From positions 1-39,949 of the forward strand of contig JAILLB010000064.1 of NCBI GenBank assembly GCA_024693345.1: a stretch of DNA of 39,949 nucleotides. Direction: 5' to 3'. Position numbers and translations under genes: made by a program. The notes under the pieces were generated by a model. That model worked only from the letters and a program-made list of their open reading frames with translations. It did no database searches and was not told the origin of the DNA. Source of the DNA: Clostridiales bacterium. Its GTDB lineage: Bacteria > Bacillota > Clostridia > Oscillospirales > CAG-272. Shown in pieces: positions 27,541-35,778 of this stretch (positions are counted from its first letter, which is position 1; the number at the start of each line of letters is the position of its first letter).

Positions 27541-28809
27541 TTACAATAAGTGGACAGGAATGAATTGTTCTTCTTCGCCAGTGGATATGTCGTATGGCTG
27601 AATTTCCGCTTCGACGACAGCCTGATTATCCACAAACTCAGTGCCTGACAGAAATTCGTCAGCAGACAAAACAGTTACACCATCTATAATTCCGGTTTGA
27701 GCAAGGTTCATCGTTATGGCATATTTCTTCATGGTGCTGTCAGGTATTCTGTTGAGGAGATTGATGTCTTTGTCAGTGATACTGTCCGAACACTGGATAT
27801 ACACAGAACTGTCTTTTGTCTTTGCAATGAACTTTATTTCACCGTCGGAGTACTTTCCAACATATACTTTGTACCCACGTCTCAGGAGTTCGACGTATAC
27901 AGCGCATTCTAACTCTGTTTTTATTGATTCCGACTCGTATGTGACTGTCTTTTTTAATGAGAGATCAACCGGATAATATTTTTCCTGTGTTTTCATCACT
28001 TCAAAAGTGTTCATATCAAATCTTTGACACCTGTAAATTAAAGCAGAACCGAGAAGTTTGTCGATGTATCCGCCAACTGTCTCGTTATCTGGTTTTTTCC
28101 CAACGAACATAAGACTGCAGGATATTGAATATGCAGAAGAAGGTGTGCCTATATTCTTCAACATGTAATTGAAAACCTTGTCCATCTGATCCGCTTTTCT
28201 CACCTGATATCTTTTGACAATGTCCAAATAAATGCAAGAAGATGAGATATCTTTTATCGTATTGAGTTCTTCATCAAAGTCCACATCGTTTCTGTATATG
28301 AGCGGAAATCCTCCATGCTTCAGATAACCGATGACATCATCTGATCGCCCGGTAAAGTCTTTATACTCGCTGTATGACAAGGGAAAAACATGAACGACTG
28401 TGTGTCGAAACATGAGTCTTGACGGAGAATCAATGGATTGCGGGGAAAATCCTGAACAAGCCACAAAAACATCACAATTGCTCAGCTGATGAAGTTTTAA
28501 TAAGAGATTCTTCCATCCGCTTATTGACTGAACTTCATCCAGGAAAATGTAGTTATTTTCTCCTTTGACCATCATTTCGCAAATGTCTGAATAGACCTGC
28601 GAAGAATCAAGATCTTCGTTTCCGTTGTAATCGAAAGAAATGAATATTATGTTTTCATCAGGAACTTTTCTGTCGTTCTTGATTTTTTCCGCAAGCAGTT
28701 TCATTATGCATGACTTGCCTGATCGTCTGACCCCGGTTATTATTTTAATCGCGTTGTTGTCCAGACAATCCATCAGTCTGTTTGTATATAAAGGTCTGTC
28801 TATAAGCAT
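27541..28809 (-). CDS. AAA-family ATPase with DUF4143-like C-terminal domain
   Basis: GVRRSGKSCIMKLL Walker A; NYIFLDEVQSISGW Walker B; family architecture RPLYTNRLMD... Confidence 0.85.
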   Translation of the reverse strand: MLIDRPLYTNRLMDCLDNNAIKIITGVRRSGKSCIMKLLAEKIKNDRKVPDENIIFISFDYNGNEDLDSSQVYSDICEMMVKGENNYIFLDEVQSISGWKNLLLKLHQLSNCDVFVACSGFSPQSIDSPSRLMFRHTVVHVFPLSYSEYKDFTGRSDDVIGYLKHGGFPLIYRNDVDFDEELNTIKDISSSCIYLDIVKRYQVRKADQMDKVFNYMLKNIGTPSSAYSISCSLMFVGKKPDNETVGGYIDKLLGSALIYRCQRFDMNTFEVMKTQEKYYPVDLSLKKTVTYESESIKTELECAVYVELLRRGYKVYVGKYSDGEIKFIAKTKDSSVYIQCSDSITDKDINLLNRIPDSTMKKYAITMNLAQTGIIDGVTVLSADEFLSGTEFVDNQAVVEAEIQPYDISTGEEEQFIPVHLL

Positions 28810-28909
28810 GTCAAATCCTCCGTGTGATTAAATATTAACATTATACAAAGACAAAGTCAATATAATGCGAATATAACCGCAAAAATTGTAACGGGCCGTT
28901 TGTCGCACT

Positions 28910-28926
28910 CTGTATTCCTAATACAG
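28910..28926. promoter_or_regulatory. Palindromic site upstream of the ATPase gene
   Basis: CTGTATT-CCT-AATACAG. Confidence 0.4.
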
Positions 28927-29007
28927 TGATTAACAAGTACGGAAAAATTGTTTTTGCAAAATTGTCAACACAGATTTTCTTTTGTTGATGGAGAAAATTA
29001 TTTTAGA

Positions 29008-29055
29008 TTTTTGTACAACTCTTACAAAAAGATATCGCGCGATAATATTTTTGTA
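29008..29055 (+). promoter_or_regulatory. Clustered palindromes upstream of RDD/ABC/nuclease operon
   Basis: TTTTTGTA-CAACTCT-TACAAAAA (29008-29030), perfect palindrome TATCGCGCGATA (29033-29044), third TTTTTGTA copy at 29048-29055. Confidence 0.5.
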
Positions 29056-29114
29056 GACAACTAAGCGAAATTAATATAAAATATTTTCATAAATAGCGAT
29101 AGGAGGTGGATATT

Positions 29115-29873
29115 ATGTTGGCCATTACGAAAGCAAGCGTATGGAAACGAGTATTCGCCTTTTTGCTTGATTTCATTCTTCTGACAATTGTTGCCACCGG
29201 GGGAGCCTTGTTGGTCTCGGCAATAACCGGGTATACCGAGAAGACGCAACAACTTCAAGAATACTACACAGAATACGAAGAGAATTTCGATGTCAAATTC
29301 AGTATAACCAAAGACGAGTATGATGCATTGAGTGAACAGGACAAAGCAAAATATGATATTGCTTATCAGGCTTTGATCGATGACCAAAAGGTAATCAAAC
29401 TTTTCAACTTGATTATTACTCTCACCATTATGGTCACAAGTTTCGGTATACTGATTGCCGTAATCTTAACTGAATTCGTCATTCCATTGATTTTCAAAAA
29501 TGGACAGACGGTGGGAAAAAAGGTTTTCGGCTTGTGCCTATGCACTCCAGACGCAGTGAAAGTATCTTCGCTTTCTTTGTTTATACGGACAATTCTTGGA
29601 AAGTTCACATTGGAAATAATGATTCCTGTCCTTGTGATAATCATGATTTATTTCAATACAATCGGAATTCTTGGACCGATTATTCTGGCCTTGATATTGA
29701 TAGTGCAAGCGGTCATATTCTTCGCAAGAGGAAGAAATCAGATACTCCATGATATTATGGCCAACACCATTGTTGTTGATATGGCATCAACAAGAATCTT
29801 CGACACAAACGAAGAGATGATTGAATACGTAAAAGAAAAAGCGGCTGAACAGGCTGCGAAGGAAATATATTAA
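29115..29873 (+). CDS. RDD family membrane protein
   Basis: KRVFAFLLDFILL, NGQTVGKKVFGL, LHDIMANTIVVD; RBS AGGAGG at 29101. Confidence 0.85.
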   Translation: MLAITKASVWKRVFAFLLDFILLTIVATGGALLVSAITGYTEKTQQLQEYYTEYEENFDVKFSITKDEYDALSEQDKAKYDIAYQALIDDQKVIKLFNLIITLTIMVTSFGILIAVILTEFVIPLIFKNGQTVGKKVFGLCLCTPDAVKVSSLSLFIRTILGKFTLEIMIPVLVIIMIYFNTIGILGPIILALILIVQAVIFFARGRNQILHDIMANTIVVDMASTRIFDTNEEMIEYVKEKAAEQAAKEIY

Positions 29874-29897
29874 TACGCAAACGGAGAGTAATCGCAC

Positions 29898-31088
29898 ATG
29901 AAAGTACAACTTCAGAATATTACCAAAATATTCCCGAGCCGTAACAAAAAATCCAAAGAATTAGTTACGGCTGTAAATGATTTCACTTTCACAGTACCGG
30001 ACGGAAAACTGATTGGACTTCTTGGACCGTCTGGTTGCGGCAAGAGTACTACGCTTTATATGATAAGCGGTCTGGAAAAGCCGACATCGGGAAAAATATT
30101 CTTCGGTGAAGATGATGTAACTGAACTTCCACCGGAAAAAAGAGGAATAGGACTTGTTTTCCAGAACTATGCACTATATCCGCATATGACTGTAAGACAG
30201 AACATTCTTTTCCCGCTACAGAACTTAAAAGGCGAAGACAAACTGACAAAGGAACAAATGCTCGACCATGTTGACGAAGTTACAAAACTCGTTCAGCTCG
30301 AACAGTACCTCGACAGAAAACCGAATCAGATGTCAGGCGGTCAGCAGCAGAGAGTTGCAATTGCAAGAGCTCTTGTAAAGATGCCTAGAGTACTTCTTCT
30401 TGATGAGCCTCTGTCAAACCTCGATGCACGTCTGAGACTCCAAACAAGGGAAGAAATCAGAAGAATCCAGAGAGAAACAGGCATCACCACAATCTTTGTA
30501 ACACATGACCAGGAAGAGGCGATGAGCATTTCGGATATGATCGTTGTTATGAAGCTCGGTGTTATCCAGCAGGTCGGAGAACCTCAGGAAGTTTATGACA
30601 ACCCTGTAAACCTGTTTGTATCAAAGTTCTTGGGAACACCTCCTATAAACGTATTCAACGGAAGAATCTCCGGAGAAAAGCTGTATATCGGAGAAGAAGA
30701 GATTGCTTCTGCTGAAGGAAAAGAAGATATGGACGTTTACGTCGGCATCAGACCAGAAGGATTTATTGTTGATCCGAACGGCAAACTCACATGTAATCTC
30801 GAATCAAGAGAGGTCATGGGCAGAGACGTAAGTATTGTATCCAATCATCCTGAATCTGCAAATCCTATAGTTCGTTCAATTGTCGACTCTGAGAGCGTAT
30901 TCGATATGGATGCCCAGACAATCAAATACAACATCAAGAAGTCCAAGATGTTCGTATTCAATAAAGAAACCGAAGAGAGAGTCTTCTTTGAAGGAGACAA
31001 ACTCCCATATCACTTGACTCAGTATCTTGAGGAAATCAAATCAGAAGAAACACAGACAGAAGAGAATACTCAGGAGGATAACGCCTAA
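29898..31088 (+). CDS. CUT1-type ABC transporter ATP-binding protein (UgpC/MsmK/MalK-like)
   Basis: GPSGCGKSTT, MSGGQQQRVAIARAL, LLLDEPLSNLDARLR, C-terminal regulatory domain. Confidence 0.92.
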   Translation: MKVQLQNITKIFPSRNKKSKELVTAVNDFTFTVPDGKLIGLLGPSGCGKSTTLYMISGLEKPTSGKIFFGEDDVTELPPEKRGIGLVFQNYALYPHMTVRQNILFPLQNLKGEDKLTKEQMLDHVDEVTKLVQLEQYLDRKPNQMSGGQQQRVAIARALVKMPRVLLLDEPLSNLDARLRLQTREEIRRIQRETGITTIFVTHDQEEAMSISDMIVVMKLGVIQQVGEPQEVYDNPVNLFVSKFLGTPPINVFNGRISGEKLYIGEEEIASAEGKEDMDVYVGIRPEGFIVDPNGKLTCNLESREVMGRDVSIVSNHPESANPIVRSIVDSESVFDMDAQTIKYNIKKSKMFVFNKETEERVFFEGDKLPYHLTQYLEEIKSEETQTEENTQEDNA

Positions 31089-32032
31089 TGGTTGAATCAA
31101 AGCACAGCTGGAAAGCTTGGTTATATCTGGCTCCCGCTATAGTTCTTCTGTTAGTCTTTACGGTTTGGCCTATTATCAACACTGTCAGAATGGCCTTTCT
31201 CGATGATTACAGCGGTCTTGAGGAAGTCGGAGGTACCGTATTTAATTTTGGAGTAGGCAACTTTATCAAAGTTGTTCAATACCAAAGATTCCTGGATTGT
31301 CTGAAAACAACATCCATTCTTTGTATAGCAACTGTTCCTATTTCGACAATTCTTGCTCTGCTGATTGCAGTTGCACTGAATTCAATTAAAGTTTTGCAGA
31401 AATTCCTGCAGACAGTATTCTTCCTTCCTTACGTTACAAACTCCATAGCTATAGGCATGGTTTTTGCGGCGATGTTCAATATAGTTGGAAGCTTTTTGGG
31501 AACCGAAAACGAACTCGTTGTTACAGCGGGCGTTATCAACAACGTCATAGAGTTCTTCGGAGGTACCCATGTTAACTGGATTAACGTCGGATCCACATAT
31601 GCAGCAAACATTTTCGTAATGGTTGTTTACATCGTATGGAACGCACTTCCATTTAAGATTCTTATTCTTCTCGGAGGACTCCAGAGTATCAACAAGCAGT
31701 ACTACGACGCAGCTAAGGTTGACGGAACTTCAAAGGGAAGAATACTTAGAAAGATTACAGTTCCGCTCCTTTCCCCAATGCTTGCTTACGTTGTTATAAC
31801 AGGATTTATTGGTGGATTTAAGGAGTACACAAGCATCATAGGTATTTTCGGTGAAACAATGGGACCCGCAGACGCAAGCGGCAGACTTAATACCATGGTC
31901 GGATTTATTTATGACGCACTGGCATCGAACAAACAGGGAAGAGCAAGCGCTGCTGCTCTCATCCTGTTCGGAATAATTCTTGTGGTGACCCTGATTAACC
32001 TTCAGGTGAGCAAGAAGAAAGTTCACTATTAA
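31088..32032 (+). CDS. Sugar-type ABC transporter permease (MalF/UgpA-like)
   Basis: Six predicted TMs; EAA-loop-like YYDAAKVDGTSKGRILRKITVPLLSP. Confidence 0.9.
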   Translation: MVESKHSWKAWLYLAPAIVLLLVFTVWPIINTVRMAFLDDYSGLEEVGGTVFNFGVGNFIKVVQYQRFLDCLKTTSILCIATVPISTILALLIAVALNSIKVLQKFLQTVFFLPYVTNSIAIGMVFAAMFNIVGSFLGTENELVVTAGVINNVIEFFGGTHVNWINVGSTYAANIFVMVVYIVWNALPFKILILLGGLQSINKQYYDAAKVDGTSKGRILRKITVPLLSPMLAYVVITGFIGGFKEYTSIIGIFGETMGPADASGRLNTMVGFIYDALASNKQGRASAAALILFGIILVVTLINLQVSKKKVHY

Positions 32033-32042
32033 GAGGTGCAAT

Positions 32043-32936
32043 ATGGCTGATAATAATATAGTTGTAATGCACGAAAGACAGATGAACAAAGTAAAGACTG
32101 CGTCAAAAGTTGGTGGAGTTGCAGGAAAAGTATTGACTTATCTGTTCCTCACCATAATGGCCCTGATTATTTTGTTCCCGTTCTATTGGATGATTATCTC
32201 ATCATTAAAAACACTCGATGAGTACAGAATGAGTGTTCCTACATTTTGGCCGAGAGTCGTAATGTTCAGCAACTATGCCGAAGCATTTACGGTAGGAAAA
32301 CTCGGAAGACTGTTTTTAAACACAGTAATAGTAGGTTTGGTATCAACACTTCTTTCACTCGTAATAACAGTTATCTCGGCTTTCGCATTTGCAAGACTTG
32401 AGTTTAAGGGAAAGAACATTCTCTTTGCAGGACTCCTTGCAACAATGATGATTCCGGGCGAATTGTTCACTATCACAAACTACGGAACAGTAACTTCACT
32501 TGGATGGAAAAACACATACACGGTTCTTATCGTTCCGTTCCTCGTAAGCGTATTTTACATTTATCTATTGCGTCAGAACTTCCTGCAAATACCCAATGAA
32601 CTGTATCTTGCCGCAAAAGTTGACGGAACAAGTGACATTAAGTATTTGTGGAAGGTTATGATTCCTCTGGCTTTACCAACGCTCATTTCAATAACAATTT
32701 TGAAGATGACGGGCGCTTGGAACTCATATATCTGGCCTAGACTTGTTGCAAATGACGGTGTTCACAGTCTGATCACGAATGGATTGCGAAACGCATTTAC
32801 TGAAACGACGGGCGATGTTAATTACCCGGTTCAAATGGCGGCAGTTGCTCTTGTATCCGCACCTTTGTTCATTGTATTTATCTTCTTGAGAAAATACATA
32901 ATGAAAGGCGTAAGCAGGAGCGGTATAAAAGGATAA
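32043..32936 (+). CDS. Carbohydrate-type ABC transporter permease (MalG/UgpE-like)
   Basis: LYLAAKVDGTSDIKYLWKVMIPLALPTL, multiple TMs. Confidence 0.92.
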   Translation: MADNNIVVMHERQMNKVKTASKVGGVAGKVLTYLFLTIMALIILFPFYWMIISSLKTLDEYRMSVPTFWPRVVMFSNYAEAFTVGKLGRLFLNTVIVGLVSTLLSLVITVISAFAFARLEFKGKNILFAGLLATMMIPGELFTITNYGTVTSLGWKNTYTVLIVPFLVSVFYIYLLRQNFLQIPNELYLAAKVDGTSDIKYLWKVMIPLALPTLISITILKMTGAWNSYIWPRLVANDGVHSLITNGLRNAFTETTGDVNYPVQMAAVALVSAPLFIVFIFLRKYIMKGVSRSGIKG

Positions 32937-32994
32937 ACGTTTGTTGGAGGCACAAACTTTATTGCATAAATTTTTAATGTTTAGGGAGAAAAAC

Positions 32995-34410
32995 ATGAAA
33001 AGAAGAATTTTGGCTATTATTATGGCGATTTGCATGCTGGCAGTATTTGCAATGCTACCATCATGTTCCGGAAACTCAGGGAAAAAGAATGTTTTGTTTG
33101 AGGTCCCGGATGGCGGTTATGACGGAAGCGAAGTAACAATCGTTTTCTATCACACAATGGGACAGAACCTCAGTGCAGTTCTTGATGCATATATTGCAGA
33201 ATTCAACGAGATTTATCCCAATATCCATGTTCAATGGACACAGGTCGGTGGTTATGACGATGTAAGAAACCAGATAAGCACTGAAATATCAGTTGGCGAC
33301 CAGCCTAACATTGCTTATTGTTATCCGGACCATGTTGCTCTTTACAACCTTGCAGGTGCAGTTGCCGCTCTTGACAATCTCATCGACAGCAAGATCACAG
33401 TTGAAAGAGCCGATGGAACAACAGAGATTCTCGGACTCACAGATGAGCAGAAGGCTGACTTCATTGAAGGTTACTACAATGAAGGAAGACAGTTCGGTGA
33501 TGGATTAATGTATACAATGCCGTTCTCAAAGTCTACCGAAGTTCTCTACTACAACAAGACTTTCTTCGATGAACACAACATCCAGGTTCCTACAACATGG
33601 GAAGAACTTGAAGCAGTTTGCGCAAAGATTAAGGAAATTGATCCTGAATCAATCCCGCTCGGATACGACAGCGAATCAAACTGGTTCATTACAATGTGCG
33701 AACAGTACGAATCAGATTACACAAGCGCTACAGGCGACCACTATCTGTTCAACAACAAGACAAACAAGGATTTCATCAAGATGTTCAGAAGCTGGTATCA
33801 GGAGGGTTATTTGACAACTCAGAAGATTTACGGCGCATACACATCAGGTTTGTTCACAGCTGAAACAGGTACAGTGAGCTACATGTCAATCGGTTCTTCG
33901 GCAGGCGCTACACACCAGAGACCGGATGCTGATGAAAACGGAAATTACCGCTTCGAAGTTGGTATTTCAACAATTCCTCAGATCAGCAACACCAATCGTA
34001 AAGTTATTTCTCAGGGTCCGAGTGTTTGTATTTTCAACAAATCCAATCCTCAGGAAGTAATCGCTTCATGGCTCTTTGTTAAATACCTTACAACAAGTGT
34101 TGAGTTCCAGGCTGAATTTTCAACAGTATCAGGATATGTACCAGTTTTGAAGTCAGTTGCTGAAAACCCGGCATATGCACAGTTTTTAAGCAGAGCTGAC
34201 GGTGGTGCATACATATCCGCTCTCTCAGCTAAAGTATGTATTGATCAGGAAGATGCATATTACACATCACCCGCTTTCAATGGTTCATCCAAAGCACGTG
34301 ATCAGGTCGGTGCACTTCTCGTTAAATGTCTAACAGGTGACGATGGAGGCAACCTCGACAAATTTATCGACGACGCATTCAAAGAAGCAATCGACGAATG
34401 CACATACTAA
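32995..34410 (+). CDS. Extracellular solute-binding lipoprotein of the CUT1 ABC transporter
   Basis: Lipobox AMLPSCSG; VTIVFYHTMG...IAEFNEIYPNIHV...; GGGAGA RBS before ATG 32995. Confidence 0.9.
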   Translation: MKRRILAIIMAICMLAVFAMLPSCSGNSGKKNVLFEVPDGGYDGSEVTIVFYHTMGQNLSAVLDAYIAEFNEIYPNIHVQWTQVGGYDDVRNQISTEISVGDQPNIAYCYPDHVALYNLAGAVAALDNLIDSKITVERADGTTEILGLTDEQKADFIEGYYNEGRQFGDGLMYTMPFSKSTEVLYYNKTFFDEHNIQVPTTWEELEAVCAKIKEIDPESIPLGYDSESNWFITMCEQYESDYTSATGDHYLFNNKTNKDFIKMFRSWYQEGYLTTQKIYGAYTSGLFTAETGTVSYMSIGSSAGATHQRPDADENGNYRFEVGISTIPQISNTNRKVISQGPSVCIFNKSNPQEVIASWLFVKYLTTSVEFQAEFSTVSGYVPVLKSVAENPAYAQFLSRADGGAYISALSAKVCIDQEDAYYTSPAFNGSSKARDQVGALLVKCLTGDDGGNLDKFIDDAFKEAIDECTY

Positions 34411-34417
34411 TTAATTT

Positions 34418-35740
34418 ATGAAGAAAAACATCGCAATTAGAACTCTTTGTGCTTTAATCGCAGTTGTTCTGCTCGCAGTCTGCCTTGCAGGCTGCGGCAG
34501 TCCTGCCGACAACAAAGAAGACGATCTGTCAGCCTCGGTAAAATTGGACAGAGAGTCCGGAACAAAGCAATTAGAGGTAACAGTAAAACAGTATGTCGAT
34601 GGGGATACGACCCATTTCTATGTATCCGATTCAGCTGAACTCGGTACAGATGTGCTCAAAGCAAGATATCTTGCGGTAAACACACCTGAATCAACTGGTA
34701 AAATCGAAGAATATGGAAAGAAGGCTGCTGCATTTACTCGTGAAAAACTCGAAAGCGCAGTTTCAATTATAGTTGAATCTGACGATGGCAACTGGAACCT
34801 TGATTCAACCGGAACAAGATATCTTGTCTGGGTTTGGTACAAGCCATCAGAAGATGCCGACTACATAAATCTGAACATCGAAATACTTCAGAACGGGCTT
34901 GCAATTGCATCTAACTCAGGTAACAACCGCTATGGTTCTACATGTCTTGCAGCAATAGCTAAAGCCAAAGAGTTGAAACTCAATGTTCATTCAGGACAGA
35001 AAGACCCCGACTTTTTCTATGGCTCCGCAATTGAAGTTGATTTGAAGGAAATCAGGACAAACTTGGAGAGTTATTCAGGCAAAAAGGTGGCATTTACCGG
35101 TGTTGTTACAAAAAACAACAATAACACCGTATATGTGGAATCATATGACTCCGAAACAGATATATATTACGGCATAGCTGTTTACTACGGATTCAATCTT
35201 GCCGGCGAAGGACTAGAAATAATCAAGGTAGGCAACGAAGCTAGAATTGTCGGAACGGTTCAGTTCTATGAAGCCGGTGGTACTTATCAGGTATCTGGAC
35301 TTCAGTACAGAATAATGAAACCTGATGATCCGGACAACTTAAAACTCATAAGTACAGGTAAATCCGGTGCTTATGTGCTCACGGACCCCGAAAAGTTCAA
35401 CAATGAAAAAGTTTCCATCATAACAGATGACGAACTGAAAGAGTTTTCATATGCTGAACTAACAATGGACACCACAATTGAAATGCACGGACTCAAGGTA
35501 ACCAGAGTAAATGTTACCGAAAACGAAGACAGCTCATCCTATGGTTCAATGACTCTGTCTTGTTCCGTAAACGGACAAGCCATAACCGTTAGAACAAATC
35601 CGTTCTATGAAAACGGAGAACTAATCACAAAAGACTATTTCCAGGACAAGACCATAGATGTCAAAGGACTGGTCAGTTATTACAAAGGCGAATATCAAAT
35701 TAAAGTAATCTCTTTGGGAGATATTCAAGTAGGGCAATAA
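34418..35740 (+). CDS. Secreted lipoprotein with staphylococcal-nuclease-like (SNase) domain plus OB-fold-like C-terminal modules
   Basis: Lipobox VCLAGCG; VDGDTTHF, KARYLAVNTPES, GTRYLVWVWY, ILQNGLAIAS, AKAKELKLNVHS; later 'KVAFTGVVTKN...GNEARIVGTVQ'. Confidence 0.8.
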   Translation: MKKNIAIRTLCALIAVVLLAVCLAGCGSPADNKEDDLSASVKLDRESGTKQLEVTVKQYVDGDTTHFYVSDSAELGTDVLKARYLAVNTPESTGKIEEYGKKAAAFTREKLESAVSIIVESDDGNWNLDSTGTRYLVWVWYKPSEDADYINLNIEILQNGLAIASNSGNNRYGSTCLAAIAKAKELKLNVHSGQKDPDFFYGSAIEVDLKEIRTNLESYSGKKVAFTGVVTKNNNNTVYVESYDSETDIYYGIAVYYGFNLAGEGLEIIKVGNEARIVGTVQFYEAGGTYQVSGLQYRIMKPDDPDNLKLISTGKSGAYVLTDPEKFNNEKVSIITDDELKEFSYAELTMDTTIEMHGLKVTRVNVTENEDSSSYGSMTLSCSVNGQAITVRTNPFYENGELITKDYFQDKTIDVKGLVSYYKGEYQIKVISLGDIQVGQ

Positions 35741-35778
35741 AAAAATAAAACATAAATTTTTATGGGAGAATAATCTTT

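Noticed and set aside
27541-28809. DUF4143-type ATPase as the marker of a defence island
   Set aside because: Such ATPases are widespread and no other defence gene apart from the distant hicAB is nearby; evidence is insufficient.
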